Assembly (NCBI GenBank): GCA_016699575.1
Contig: CP064979.1
Location: 1,612,001-1,676,000 of the forward strand
DNA length: 64,000 bases
From: Flavobacteriales bacterium
Lineage (GTDB): Bacteria; Bacteroidota; Bacteroidia; Flavobacteriales_F; PHOS-HE28
Direction: 5' to 3'
The position numbers and the translations under genes are program-made. The notes beneath the pieces are model-generated. The model was not told the DNA's origin, ran no database searches, and saw only the letters and a list, made by a program, of their open reading frames with translations. This document shows positions 16,402 to 25,758 of the stretch, piece by piece. How positions within the stretch are numbered: position 1 is the stretch's first letter; the number at the start of each line of letters is the position of its first letter.

Positions 16402-19065
16402 GTGCCCAAGCTCCTCTATTCCGTTCCGCGCTGGTTGCGCCGTACCCTCATCGGTGCCGGTTCCGCTCTACTGCTCTTCCTTGGGGCGGCCTTCGTACTG
16501 GCCACGGTGTATGAGGATGATGTGAAGGAGGCACTATTGGCCGAACTCAACAAGCACCTCAACGCGCCCGTCACGCACCAAGGCATTGACCTCACGCTGG
16601 TGCAGCAGTTCCCGCAAGCCTCGCTGCGCTTCAAGGCCGTGCTGATCACTCCGGCCGGGGAAAATGCAGCCTCCGACACGTTGCTCTACGCCGAGGACCT
16701 GTTCCTTTCCTTCAGCCTATGGGACCTGTTCGCGGGCGACTACGCCGTGGACCGCATCACCGGCAAGCAAGTGGTCCTCCACCCGGGATACGACGCCACA
16801 GGCAATGAGAACTGGTCGATCTGGAAGAGCGACAGCACGAGCGAAGGGCCGTCGAACTTCGCGCTCAATGAAGTGGCCTTCGATGGTCTTTCGGTGCGCT
16901 ACCGCGATGCGCGGCGTGCGCTGGAGGTGAGCACGGAGAGCCGCAACATGGTGTTGAGCGGCTTGTTCGATGGAGAAGGCGCCACCGTGCGCATGAAAGG
17001 AGACGCGTGGTTGAGGCATTTGCTCACCAACAACGGAAGCACTTTCGCCGACCACCAGAGCGATCTCGACCTGGTGATGGAACTGGGTCGGCCGGATGCA
17101 GCCTTCCGTATCACGCAGGGCAAGGTGATGGCCGGCAATTTGCCGCTCGATCTGGCGCTGACCGTGGCCAAGGCCGATACGACCCACACCATCGACCTGA
17201 GCGTGCTTGGCGCGGATGCGCAACTGAAGGAGCTCATTGCACAGTTGCCGCCAGCAGCGCGGCGTGTACTGAAGAGCTACGCTATACAAGGGGAGGCCGA
17301 CATCGCATTGCGCTACAAGGGCGCACTGACGGGCGAGGGCCCGGACCTGGAACTGACCGCCGTACTGCGCGACGCCAGCATGAAGGAGCAGAGCACCGGC
17401 ACGCGCTTCAACAACATCAGCGGCGAATTCGAAGCGGTGCTGGCCAGCGATGGCACTCCGAAGCAGTTGGTGGTGAAGGGTCTTAGCGCGCGCAGCGGCA
17501 GCGGCACCTTGCGCGCTGATCTTCGCGTGAACGGCACACGCAATGCCCCGGTCCGCCTGGACCTGCGTACCGACATGGCACTGGCCGACCTGCTCCATTT
17601 CGCACGCATCGACACGGTGGCCAAGGCAACAGGCCGGGTGAAGGCCACCCTGCACGCCAACGGAAAACTGCGCGACGTGCGCAACCTGCGATCCGCCGAC
17701 CTGCGCGCGCTCGCCTTCAGCGGCAATGCCGAGATACAGAAGTCCACATTGAAGCTGCGCACCGTGCGGCATCCGTTCGAGGACATGAGCGGCACCGTTA
17801 CCCTTAAAGGCAACGACGCCACCCTCACCAATGGCCGCGCCACCGTCCAGGGCAGTACGGTAAGCATGACCGGGACACTGGGCAACTTGATGCCCTATCT
17901 CTTCTTCAATGATCAGCCGCTCAACATCACCGCCACGGCCAGCGCACAACATGTTGATCTTGCTCGGTTGCTTGCCGCAAACGGGACGAGCACCAAGGGG
18001 AACGGCGACATCACGCTGCCCGGGCTCATCAACCTGGACCTGCGTACCACCGTGGATGAACTGGTCTTTGCCGACTTCAGCGCCACAGGCATCACAGGGC
18101 GCCTGACCCTCAAGGACCGCGTGCTGAAGGCCAGTGACGTAACATGTGCCACGGCCAAGGGCAGGGTGACCGCCGACCTGTCGCTTGATGGACGTGAGGC
18201 CCGATCGTTCCCGCTGGCGGTGAACGCCACGCTGAAGGATATCGATGTCAAAGAGCTGTTCCGGGAGTTCCAGGATTTCGGGCAGACCTTCATGGGCAAC
18301 CGTCACTTGAAGGGCACGGCCGATGTGCGGTTGAGCCTTACGGCACCTCTCACACCATCCTTGCATTTGGACGAGAAGAAGCTGGTTTGCGTGGCGGACC
18401 TCACCGTGCGCGACGGAGCATTGGAGCAGCACGAAGCGCTGATCGATGTGGCCAAGCACATCCGCGGCAACAAGCTTATTGCGCCTTTGGTGGATACCGA
18501 TGAACTGGGCAAGCGCTTGGCGAACGTCACCTTCAGCACGCTCACGAACACCATCAGCATCCGCGATGGCGCGGTGCACGTGCCCGCGATGGTGGTGAAG
18601 AACAACGTGCTGGAGATCGAGATGAGCGGGAAGCACGCCTTCAACAACACCATCGACCATCATCTCAGCTTCCGGCTCAACAAGTTGCTCGCGCTCGATG
18701 GGGAGGCCGACGCGTTCGGACCGGTGGAGGACGATGGGACCGGCCTTCGCGTGTTCCTGCACATGTACGGCAACAGCACCGATCCGCAGTTCGCCAACGA
18801 CCGCGCCATGGCCAGCGCGCACCGCAAAACCAAGCGCCAGCAGGAAGGCGAGGAACTGAAACAGCTGTTGCGCGAAGAACTCGGTGGAAAACCAACGGAG
18901 CCTGCCGCACGAAAGTCAACGCCGAGCACACCACGGTTCACCACCCAATGGGCCGAGGACAGCGTTCAAACAACCGAAGCCGTCGTACCGGTCCAGCGCA
19001 AGAAAGGACTGGGCCGGCTCTTCAAGGAGGAAGAAGAGGAGAAGGAGACCTTCAACGTGGAGTGA
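16402..19065 (+). CDS. AsmA/TamB-like envelope protein
   Basis: This protein of about 887 residues has one N-terminal membrane helix (LIGAGSALLLFLGAAFVLA) and a long periplasmic region with DVKEALLAELNKHL after the helix and an AsmA-2-type C-terminal region (HLKGTADVRLSLTAPLT near residue 635). The family forms long beta-groove proteins thought to carry lipids between the inner and outer membranes. The last 80 residues are charged. There is no ATG near the expected N-terminus; GTG 16402 (MPKLLYSVP) is the best placed start, and TTG 16357 is the alternative. The intergenic spacer to the next gene is 112 bases. Confidence 0.82.
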   Translation: MPKLLYSVPRWLRRTLIGAGSALLLFLGAAFVLATVYEDDVKEALLAELNKHLNAPVTHQGIDLTLVQQFPQASLRFKAVLITPAGENAASDTLLYAEDLFLSFSLWDLFAGDYAVDRITGKQVVLHPGYDATGNENWSIWKSDSTSEGPSNFALNEVAFDGLSVRYRDARRALEVSTESRNMVLSGLFDGEGATVRMKGDAWLRHLLTNNGSTFADHQSDLDLVMELGRPDAAFRITQGKVMAGNLPLDLALTVAKADTTHTIDLSVLGADAQLKELIAQLPPAARRVLKSYAIQGEADIALRYKGALTGEGPDLELTAVLRDASMKEQSTGTRFNNISGEFEAVLASDGTPKQLVVKGLSARSGSGTLRADLRVNGTRNAPVRLDLRTDMALADLLHFARIDTVAKATGRVKATLHANGKLRDVRNLRSADLRALAFSGNAEIQKSTLKLRTVRHPFEDMSGTVTLKGNDATLTNGRATVQGSTVSMTGTLGNLMPYLFFNDQPLNITATASAQHVDLARLLAANGTSTKGNGDITLPGLINLDLRTTVDELVFADFSATGITGRLTLKDRVLKASDVTCATAKGRVTADLSLDGREARSFPLAVNATLKDIDVKELFREFQDFGQTFMGNRHLKGTADVRLSLTAPLTPSLHLDEKKLVCVADLTVRDGALEQHEALIDVAKHIRGNKLIAPLVDTDELGKRLANVTFSTLTNTISIRDGAVHVPAMVVKNNVLEIEMSGKHAFNNTIDHHLSFRLNKLLALDGEADAFGPVEDDGTGLRVFLHMYGNSTDPQFANDRAMASAHRKTKRQQEGEELKQLLREELGGKPTEPAARKSTPSTPRFTTQWAEDSVQTTEAVVPVQRKKGLGRLFKEEEEEKETFNVE

Positions 19066-19159
19066 CCGGATCAACTGCCTCCAGGCGTTCCACCGGCCTT
19101 TCAACGATCCCCGGGAACAACACCGTACCTGATCGCCACCGTTGCCTTCCCCCGGCTTC

Positions 19160-19167
19160 TACTTTCG
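19160..19167 (+). promoter_or_regulatory. Putative -7 promoter box (TACTTTCG) for the IPExxxVDY-pyk operon
   Basis: TACTTTCG ends ten bases before the ATG at 19178. A TTG at 19142-19144 is 15 bases upstream, slightly short of the usual spacing. The position implies a very short leader. Confidence 0.42.
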
Positions 19168-19177
19168 CCTTCCCACC

Positions 19178-19600
19178 ATGAGCCGCTTCAAGCTCGACAT
19201 CCCACCAGACCCCGAGCTGGTCATCATCGGCATCAGCAGCCACGAAAAGGACTACCGCCTTTGCTGGGCCCTGAACAAACAGTTGGAGGTGGAAATGGCC
19301 CGATCGGACAAAGATGTATTCGACAATGACGGGGGCGACTTGACGACTTTCCCGGTGTTCGACCACGACGACGACGACGAGCACATCCACCTCAGCCTGA
19401 TCAACAACCACGGTCCGCACGGCGTTCTGCTCAAGGAGCACCGCCAAACGGATTATTTCCTGCTCATCAACAACGACGCGCCCATCAGCGCCACCGAGCT
19501 GCTGCAACGCGTGCGCAACGCCCCCTTCGTGCTCACCGCGTTCGAGCTCGATTACCACAACCTGCGTGAAGGGCACAAACTGCTGGACAGAGGAGAATGA
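19178..19600 (+). CDS. IPExxxVDY family protein
   Basis: This 140-residue soluble protein belongs to the small IPExxxVDY family of Bacteroidota, whose gene usually lies directly before pyruvate kinase, as here. It has the LIGISSHEKDYRLCWALN N-terminal block and an acidic DDDDE tract near residue 65. The family's name motif at the C-terminus is altered here: LTAFELDYHNL rather than IPE-VDY. The biochemical role is unknown; conserved linkage suggests a link to central metabolism. The start at 19178 is chosen because the upstream codons overlap the promoter-like box. It overlaps pyk by four bases (ATGA). Confidence 0.8.
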   Translation: MSRFKLDIPPDPELVIIGISSHEKDYRLCWALNKQLEVEMARSDKDVFDNDGGDLTTFPVFDHDDDDEHIHLSLINNHGPHGVLLKEHRQTDYFLLINNDAPISATELLQRVRNAPFVLTAFELDYHNLREGHKLLDRGE

Positions 19601-21018
19601 ACAACCCGAAAACGAAGATCGTCGCCACCATAGGCCCGGCGAGCAATAGCCCTGAAGTGTTGCGCGAGCTGCTTGTACAAGGCGTGGACGTGTGCCGCAT
19701 CAACTTCAGCCACGGCGAATACAACAACATCGCCGGCACCATCGCCACCATCCGCCAGCTCGACAAGGAGCTTGGCATCCATACCAGCATCCTTGCGGAT
19801 CTCCAAGGTCCCAAGTTGCGCGTTGGCGAAATGGCCGTCGGCCCCATCGAACTGAAGGACGGCAGCGAGCTCATCATCGCCACCGACGGTAGCAAAGGCG
19901 TCACCGGCCGGGTGAGCACCAGCTACCTGCAATTCCCAGCGGACGTGAAGCCCGGTGAACGCGTACTGCTGGATGATGGCAAACTCCAACTGGAAGTGGT
20001 GGCAACGGACGGCAAAAGCGAAGTGCGCACGCGCGTCATCCATGGGGGGTGGCTCAGTTCCAACAAAGGCATCAACCTGCCCAACACCAAAGTGAGCCTC
20101 CCCTGCCTCACGGAAAAAGACCTGCGCGACCTTGCTTTCGTGCTGGAGCAGGACATCGATTGGATCGGTCTCAGCTTTGTGCGTGCGGCCGCCGACATCC
20201 GCGACCTCAAGGGCCGTATCAAAGCAGCCGGTAAGCGCATGCGCGTCATCGCCAAGATCGAAAAACCCGAAGCACTGGCCGATATCGACGCCATCGTATC
20301 GGAGTGCGACGCGCTGATGGTGGCACGCGGCGACCTGGGCGTTGAGATCCCGATGGAGAAAGTGCCGCTGATCCAGAAGGACCTCATCAAGCGTGGTCTG
20401 CGCGAACAGAAGCCCGTCATCGTGGCCACACAGATGATGGAGAGCATGATCGTGAACAGCACCCCCACCCGCGCCGAGGTGAACGACGTGGCCAACGCCG
20501 TGCTGGACCACGCCGATGCCGTGATGCTCAGTGCCGAGACCAGCGTGGGCAAATTCCCCGTGGAGACCGTGAAGGCCATGAACCGTATCCTCACCGAAAT
20601 GGAGAAGAGCGAGGACATGTACGCCGTGGAATTCCCTCTGCTCGAACAAGGCGATCGCATGATCACCGATGCCATCTGCATGGCCAGCGTGGGGCTCGCG
20701 GCCAGCGCCGAGGTGAAGGCCATCGTCACCATGACGCACAGCGGCTACACCGCGTTCAAGATCAGCAGCATGCGGCCCAAGGCGAACATCCATGCCTTCA
20801 CCAGCAACCCGGCCATCCTCAGTATGCTCAACCTGGTGTGGGGCGTTCGGGCGCACTTCTACGACAAGACGGTGAGCACGGACCACACCATCGCGGACAT
20901 CAAACTGCTGCTGCGCCACAAGAAACTCGTGAACGAAGGCGAGCTCGTGGTGAACATCGCCAGCATCCCCATTGCCGAACAAGGCATGAGCAACATGCTG
21001 AAGTTGAGCGTGGCGTAA
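19597..21018 (+). CDS. pyk: Pyruvate kinase
   Basis: This 473-residue enzyme makes pyruvate and ATP from phosphoenolpyruvate and ADP in the last step of glycolysis. The N-terminus TKIVATIGPASNS and the substrate-site region RINFSHG are typical. A B domain lies near residues 70-170. The active-site signature is the segment around VIAKIEKPEAL, then MVARGDLGVEIP and ATQMMESM near 270. The C-terminal domain is complete. Length and motifs are normal, and nothing suggests altered activity. It is translationally coupled to the IPExxxVDY gene upstream. Confidence 0.97.
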   Translation: MNNPKTKIVATIGPASNSPEVLRELLVQGVDVCRINFSHGEYNNIAGTIATIRQLDKELGIHTSILADLQGPKLRVGEMAVGPIELKDGSELIIATDGSKGVTGRVSTSYLQFPADVKPGERVLLDDGKLQLEVVATDGKSEVRTRVIHGGWLSSNKGINLPNTKVSLPCLTEKDLRDLAFVLEQDIDWIGLSFVRAAADIRDLKGRIKAAGKRMRVIAKIEKPEALADIDAIVSECDALMVARGDLGVEIPMEKVPLIQKDLIKRGLREQKPVIVATQMMESMIVNSTPTRAEVNDVANAVLDHADAVMLSAETSVGKFPVETVKAMNRILTEMEKSEDMYAVEFPLLEQGDRMITDAICMASVGLAASAEVKAIVTMTHSGYTAFKISSMRPKANIHAFTSNPAILSMLNLVWGVRAHFYDKTVSTDHTIADIKLLLRHKKLVNEGELVVNIASIPIAEQGMSNMLKLSVA

Positions 21019-21099
21019 GGGCATGCGTGCGTAACCCTGTGAAGAACGGGGCACCACATGCGTTCACTTGATCGGACGGTGCCGCGAACTTGCACGGCC

Positions 21100-21849
21100 A
21101 TGAACGAAAAAGACTGGGACCGCGTCGCCAAGGATTTCGAGAAGGAGATCTTCAATGTGCCTGCCAATGATCGCGCAGGGCACATCGCCGGTGCGGTGAA
21201 GCGCTTCGCGAACCTGAACGGTGTGGCGTTCGACATCGGTTGTGGTACCGGGCGCACGATCGGTCTGCTCGCCGGTCATTTCGGCACGGTGCTGGGGTTC
21301 GACGTGTCGCGGGAGTGCCTGGCCATCGCAGCGCACAAGAACCGCATACGGAAGAACGCCACCTACCACTACTCCGACCTGGTGAAAAACGCTTTGCCAA
21401 GACCCGAAGCGGACTTCGCGCTGTGCATCAATACGCTGCTGCTGGCCGACCACAAGAAACGGGCGCGCATGGTGGAGCATGTTTGCAAGGCTGTGAAAAA
21501 AGGAGGCCACCTGGCGTTGGTGGTACCGAGCATCGAAAGCGTGCTGCTCACCCATGCCCGTCAAGCGGAATGGCAACAGCGCACCGGCCCGGGGCAGCGC
21601 GTGCCCAAGCCGGAAAGCGAGAACCCGAAAGGAGCCGATGTGCTGCGCGGCGTGGTGCGCATCGACAAGGTTCCCACGAAGCACTACAGTGCCGATGAAC
21701 TCCGCAGCCTGCTGACTATGCACGGCATGAACATGCGTGACGTGCAGAAAATCGAATACCCATGGACCAGTGAATTCCAGCGGCCACCAAAGTGGATGGG
21801 CGCTCCGCACCCATGGGATTGGTTCGTGCTGGCGCGTCGCGTCAGCTAA
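21100..21849 (+). CDS. SAM-dependent class I methyltransferase
   Basis: This 249-residue protein has a Rossmann methyltransferase core: motif I FDIGCGTGRTIGLL near residue 47, a following acidic residue in GFDVSRECL, and ALCINTLLL as motif IV. The C-terminal third is less conserved and may set substrate specificity. The substrate is unknown. The start is ATG 21100 (MNEKDWDRV), at which homologous methyltransferases usually begin; the preceding 14 in-frame codons look non-coding. The 3' end overlaps the convergent flavoprotein gene by eight bases. Confidence 0.82.
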   Translation: MNEKDWDRVAKDFEKEIFNVPANDRAGHIAGAVKRFANLNGVAFDIGCGTGRTIGLLAGHFGTVLGFDVSRECLAIAAHKNRIRKNATYHYSDLVKNALPRPEADFALCINTLLLADHKKRARMVEHVCKAVKKGGHLALVVPSIESVLLTHARQAEWQQRTGPGQRVPKPESENPKGADVLRGVVRIDKVPTKHYSADELRSLLTMHGMNMRDVQKIEYPWTSEFQRPPKWMGAPHPWDWFVLARRVS

Positions 21850-23116
21850 CGCTCTTGGGCTTCCGCCCGAGCAACAGATCGAAGTAGAACCGCGGGCTCT
21901 TCAATCGTTCACGCATGTCAAGGTCGTTGAACATGCTGCTGATGGTGTCGGCCAGCGCTGGGTTCTTGGCGGCCTTGTTCACCACCAGGTTGAAGAGCCA
22001 CGGTACGCTGGCCAATTGTTGCAATCGTGTGCTGATGGCCAGTTCCTTCCCGAGGCGCTTCCACACGCGTTGGTCGTACTGCTTTGCTTGGTTCGCGGTG
22101 AGGATCCCACGAGCGAGCATTTCGTGCGCAACATCCGCAGCATGCACACCGCTGATCATCGCATGGCTGATACCCTCTCCGGTGAACGGATCGATGAGGT
22201 GCGCGGCGTCGCCCACCAACATGTAGCCATCGCCACTGATCGGATGCCGCTTGCTGGCCAACGGCAGGCCCATGCCTTGGATACCACTTTCCATTCGCGC
22301 ATTCGCGAAGCGGTGTTTCAGTTGAGGATGCTGGCTGATCAACTGCTTCATCAGCGACTTCAGGTCCACACGGCGCTTGCGCACCACGTCGCTCCGAAGC
22401 CCGAGGCCCACGTTGGCGCGCCCGTCCGGCAGCGGGAAGATCCAGAGGTAGCCCGGCAAGAGTTCCTTCAGGAAGATGAGTTCAATGAACCCGTGCGCAT
22501 CGAGGTCGCTCACGCCACTGAAGTACGCACGCACCCCGGCGCAGTGGTGGCGCGGTTGCATCGGCAGCCCTGCAACATGACGCGCGAAGTGCGAGTTCGC
22601 GCCGGATGCATCGATGATCAGCTTGCACTCGATGGTCCGTGTCGCCCCCTCCGTGCCACGGATCTCCACCAGCCAACCATTGGCCGTGCGCCCGAAGTGC
22701 TTCGCCTCCGCTCCTTCCATCACTTGCGCGCGCCCATCGCGCTTCACGGCGGCAAGAAGAAGCGCATCGAAGTCGAGACGTGGCAGAATGCCGCCGGGCG
22801 CAAGACCTTCACCGGTGTTGCGCGTGAACGGAACACGCAGGGCCTTGCCGGTTGGTGCCACGAAGGTGACACCCCAGCTCGGTTGCTGGCGTGCATCCAT
22901 ACGCAACGATGTGGCCACCTGAGGTGCAACCCGCTCAAACGTGCGCATCACCTTTCCGCTCAGCGCATCGCCACAGACCTTATCGCGCGGGAAGCGGGCC
23001 TTGTCGATGAGCAAGGCATCAACGCCATGCTTGGCCAGTTGAAGGGCTGTTGTGCAACCGCCCGGACCGCCGCCCACGATCAGCACTTGCGCACGGAGCT
23101 CCTTCTGTGCTTCCAT
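21842..23116 (-). CDS. Geranylgeranyl-reductase-family FAD-dependent oxidoreductase
   Basis: This 424-residue flavoprotein has an N-terminal dinucleotide-binding motif VLIVGGGPGGCTTALQLAKHG, a CGDALSGK block characteristic of the geranylgeranyl reductase branch, and the second FAD motif GDGYMLVGDAAHLIDP with PFTGEGI. These enzymes reduce isoprenoid double bonds or hydroxylate aromatic substrates. The natural substrate here, perhaps a prenyl lipid or a pigment, cannot be read from sequence. It lies 15 bases downstream of pheS on the same strand, and its 3' end overlaps the convergent methyltransferase gene. Confidence 0.85.
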   Translation of the reverse strand: MEAQKELRAQVLIVGGGPGGCTTALQLAKHGVDALLIDKARFPRDKVCGDALSGKVMRTFERVAPQVATSLRMDARQQPSWGVTFVAPTGKALRVPFTRNTGEGLAPGGILPRLDFDALLLAAVKRDGRAQVMEGAEAKHFGRTANGWLVEIRGTEGATRTIECKLIIDASGANSHFARHVAGLPMQPRHHCAGVRAYFSGVSDLDAHGFIELIFLKELLPGYLWIFPLPDGRANVGLGLRSDVVRKRRVDLKSLMKQLISQHPQLKHRFANARMESGIQGMGLPLASKRHPISGDGYMLVGDAAHLIDPFTGEGISHAMISGVHAADVAHEMLARGILTANQAKQYDQRVWKRLGKELAISTRLQQLASVPWLFNLVVNKAAKNPALADTISSMFNDLDMRERLKSPRFYFDLLLGRKPKSVS

Positions 23117-23131
23117 GCCGATGAACGCTGG

Positions 23132-24181
23132 CTATGCGCGGAACGCACCGTCGTTGAACTGCTCCAGGAAGCGCACGTCGTTCTCCCAGTATAGCCGCAG
23201 GTCGGGCACTCGGTAGAGCAATTGCGCAATGCGCTCCACGCCCATGCCGAACGCGAAGCCGCTGTACACCTCCGGGTCGATGCCGCAGTTGCTGAGCACG
23301 GCCGGGTCGACCATGCCACAACCCATGATCTCCACCCAGCCGCTGTGCTTGCACACATTGCATCCCGGACCTCCGCAGATGCTACAGCTCATGTCCACCT
23401 CCGCGCTCGGCTCGGTAAAGGGGAAGTAGCTCGGCCGTAAACGGATCTTCACTTCAGGGCCGAACATTGCCTTCGCGAAGTAGTCAAGGGTGCCTTTCAG
23501 TTCCGCGAAGCTCACGCCCTTGTCCACGTAAAGGCCTTCCACTTGGTGGAACATGCAATGCGCCCGCGCACTGATGGCTTCGTTACGGTACACACGCCCC
23601 GGCGAAACCGTGCGGATCGGCGGCTTGCTGTTCTCCATTACGCGCACCTGCACGCTGCTGGTGTGCGTGCGCAGGGCCATGCCCTTGCCGTCGGGCCCGT
23701 CGAGCGCGACGAAGAACGTGTCCTGCATGTCGCGCGCAGGATGGTCCGGAGGAAAGTTGAGCGCACTGAAGTTGTGGTGATCGTCCTCCACTTCCGGTCC
23801 ATGGCTCACGGTGTACCCGATCCGTCCGAACACATCCACGATGCGTTGGCGCACCAAGCTGATGGGATGGAGACTGCCCGTGAACCCAGTGAGCGCAGGT
23901 CGCGTCGGGTCGGTTGCTTCGTCGCTCGGTCCGGCCACCGTTGCCGCCGCGCTCTTCAGTTCATCAATGCGCGTTTGGGCCGCACTCTTCAGCCGGTTCA
24001 TTACCTGTCCGAGGTCGCGCTTCTCCTCGGCCGTTACCTTCTTGAAGTCCTCGAAAAGTGCCGTGACAACGCCGTTGCGGCCCAGCCACTTCACGCGCAG
24101 CTGTTCGGCTTCGTCGCCGGTCTTGGCCGCCAACGTTCGCAGTTCATCCTCCAGTGTCGCGATGCGTTCCTTCAGGCTCAT
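23132..24181 (-). CDS. pheS: Phenylalanine--tRNA ligase alpha subunit
   Basis: This 349-residue catalytic subunit of the alpha2-beta2 enzyme has an N-terminal coiled coil (residues 1-90), class II motif 2 around VSPGRVYRNEAISARAHCMF, a CSICGGPGCNVCKHSGW segment typical of PheS, and motif 3 at GMGVERIAQLLY. The start at 24181 (MSLKERIATLED) gives an ATGA overlap with the upstream cyclophilin gene, which supports it over the in-frame codon at 24202. No pheT is in the window, so the beta subunit is encoded elsewhere. Confidence 0.96.
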   Translation of the reverse strand: MSLKERIATLEDELRTLAAKTGDEAEQLRVKWLGRNGVVTALFEDFKKVTAEEKRDLGQVMNRLKSAAQTRIDELKSAAATVAGPSDEATDPTRPALTGFTGSLHPISLVRQRIVDVFGRIGYTVSHGPEVEDDHHNFSALNFPPDHPARDMQDTFFVALDGPDGKGMALRTHTSSVQVRVMENSKPPIRTVSPGRVYRNEAISARAHCMFHQVEGLYVDKGVSFAELKGTLDYFAKAMFGPEVKIRLRPSYFPFTEPSAEVDMSCSICGGPGCNVCKHSGWVEIMGCGMVDPAVLSNCGIDPEVYSGFAFGMGVERIAQLLYRVPDLRLYWENDVRFLEQFNDGAFRA

Positions 24182-24879
24182 GGCTTCAGTTCCCGCATCC
24201 ACATGCGGATATCGTTCAACGGACGGTCGCGCTGGTCGCAGGGCACTGCCGCGATCTTATCAATGACGTCCAACCCCTCCACCACGCGACCGAAGACGGT
24301 GTATTCACCATCGAGGTGGGGAGCGCCGCCATGCTTGGCGTACTCAGCGATCTGCTCGGGCGTATAGCTGTACTTGGGCGGTGTTACCCCCCGGTTCTTG
24401 CGATCAAGCAGCATTTGCAGCTCATTGGGTTGCCAGCCCTTGCCCTGCACCACATAGAACTGGCTGGCGCTGCTGGCTTTTTCCGGGTTCACTTCATCGG
24501 AAGTCCGGGCAGCGCTCATAGCGCCCTTGGTGTGCACAAAGGCCGGGTTGAACTCAGCCGGAACGGTGTACCCGAGGCTTCCCTCCCCTAGCGTTACACC
24601 GGTCACAGCGCGCCGGCTTTCCGGGTCGCCACCCTGGATCATGAAGGCGGGAATGACCCTGTGCCACAGGAGGCTGTCGAACTTCCCCTCGCGCACCAGC
24701 TTCAGGAAATTATCCCGGTGTTGGGGGGTCTCGTTGTAAAGTTCCACCACCATGGTGCCCAGTTCAGTACGGATCTCCACACGTGGCCGGGGGGCATCCT
24801 TGGTCAGGCTGGGGGCGGTCGCCCCGGTCAGGATCAACAGACCAGCAAGCACAACGAGGAGGTGGCGAACGAATGGCAT
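24178..24879 (-). CDS. Cyclophilin-type peptidyl-prolyl cis-trans isomerase, exported
   Basis: The protein has 233 residues. An N-terminal hydrophobic segment (LLVVLAGLLILTGA) serves as a signal peptide or anchor. The cyclophilin domain follows: VVELYNETPQHRDNFLKL, the active-site block FDSLLWHRVIPAFMIQGGDP, GAMSAAR, SQFYVVQG and YTVFGRVVEGLDVID. A short insert near residues 150-190 (the DRKNRG region) is common in Bacteroidota. It helps fold secreted proteins in the periplasm. It is coupled to pheS by a 4-base overlap, which is probably gene packing rather than shared function. Confidence 0.92.
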   Translation of the reverse strand: MPFVRHLLVVLAGLLILTGATAPSLTKDAPRPRVEIRTELGTMVVELYNETPQHRDNFLKLVREGKFDSLLWHRVIPAFMIQGGDPESRRAVTGVTLGEGSLGYTVPAEFNPAFVHTKGAMSAARTSDEVNPEKASSASQFYVVQGKGWQPNELQMLLDRKNRGVTPPKYSYTPEQIAEYAKHGGAPHLDGEYTVFGRVVEGLDVIDKIAAVPCDQRDRPLNDIRMWMRELKP

Positions 24880-24949
24880 GCTTGAAGCGTCTTACATTTG
24901 GTTCCCTGAAAAACAGGGCCTTCCGCACAAGGCCGTCAAAAGTAGCCCG

Positions 24950-25345
24950 ATGAACCTGTTCCGTTCCCTCCGCGCGCTTACCCGCGCCAGCATGGTGGTT
25001 GGTAGCATCCTCTTCCTTGCTGGATGCAACAAGGTGGAGCCCACCAAGGCCATCATTACCGTGAAAATGGAGGACAACACCCCGGTGGGCAATGCCTACG
25101 TGAAGCTGTATGCCAATCCTACCTATCCGTTGGGCGACCCCAGCCGTCTGCTGAAGGAGGGGACCACGAGCAGCGATGGCAAAGTGGTGTTCGACTATTC
25201 TGATTTCTACAAGCAAGGCCAGGCCGGGTTCGCGGTGCTGGATATCTATGCCTCGTTCGACACGCTGGCAGCGGAGGGCATCATCAAGATCCTGGAAGAA
25301 GAGGACAACGAGGAGACGGTGATCCTCCTTCCAGTGACGATCTGA
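24950..25345 (+). CDS. Small lipoprotein with a carboxypeptidase-regulatory-like beta domain
   Basis: This 131-residue protein has a lipoprotein signal peptide ending in LAGC, the cleavage and lipidation site. The mature part starts with a short spacer, then an Ig-like beta domain: AIITVKMEDNTPVGNAYV, then TSSDGKVVFDY, resembling the carboxypeptidase-regulatory fold. It is probably attached to the outer membrane. The start is the ATG at 24950, which opens the signal peptide. It is convergent with a conserved small gene eight bases away. No specific function is known. Confidence 0.75.
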   Translation: MNLFRSLRALTRASMVVGSILFLAGCNKVEPTKAIITVKMEDNTPVGNAYVKLYANPTYPLGDPSRLLKEGTTSSDGKVVFDYSDFYKQGQAGFAVLDIYASFDTLAAEGIIKILEEEDNEETVILLPVTI

Positions 25346-25352
25346 CGAGGCG

Positions 25353-25685
25353 CTAAGCCTCGGCGAAGTAGTTCAGGATCGCCTCCTTCATCAATCTTTC
25401 CTGCTCCCTTGCGCCCAGAGGAGGGAGGTCCATTGCACGTTCGAAGTGGGGCCATCCATCGGGGTCGCGGCCCAACTCCTTGTAATAGCCGTAGGGCTTA
25501 AGTAGCACGCAGATGGCAATGTGGATCAGGTTCACCTTTTCATCCTTCTTGTAGGTGCGCACATCCTGGCCCAGCTCCTGCACGCCGATCAGGAACAACG
25601 CGCCGTTCAGGTCCACAGGCTGACCGAACCGGTCGGTCAATTCCTTCATCAGGTCGCGCCAACGTTTGTCGAATTCCAGGTCCAT
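25353..25685 (-). CDS. Conserved small Bacteroidota protein of unknown function
   Basis: This 110-residue soluble protein has the recognisable blocks DRFGQPVDLNGALFLIGVQELG, HIAICVLLKPYGYY and DPDGWPHFE. I know this pattern from Bacteroidota genomes as a conserved hypothetical without an assigned function. The ATG at 25685 is the natural start: codons upstream lie in the promoter and coding region of the divergent cvpA gene. Predicted helices suggest a compact fold. No catalytic motif is visible. Confidence 0.75.
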   Translation of the reverse strand: MDLEFDKRWRDLMKELTDRFGQPVDLNGALFLIGVQELGQDVRTYKKDEKVNLIHIAICVLLKPYGYYKELGRDPDGWPHFERAMDLPPLGAREQERLMKEAILNYFAEA

Positions 25686-25758
25686 AAGAGGGTGCGAAGT
25701 TGCCTCGGCGGCGCTTGTCCGGTAAGCCGACCACAAGCGGAACGGCATCTTTGCCCGC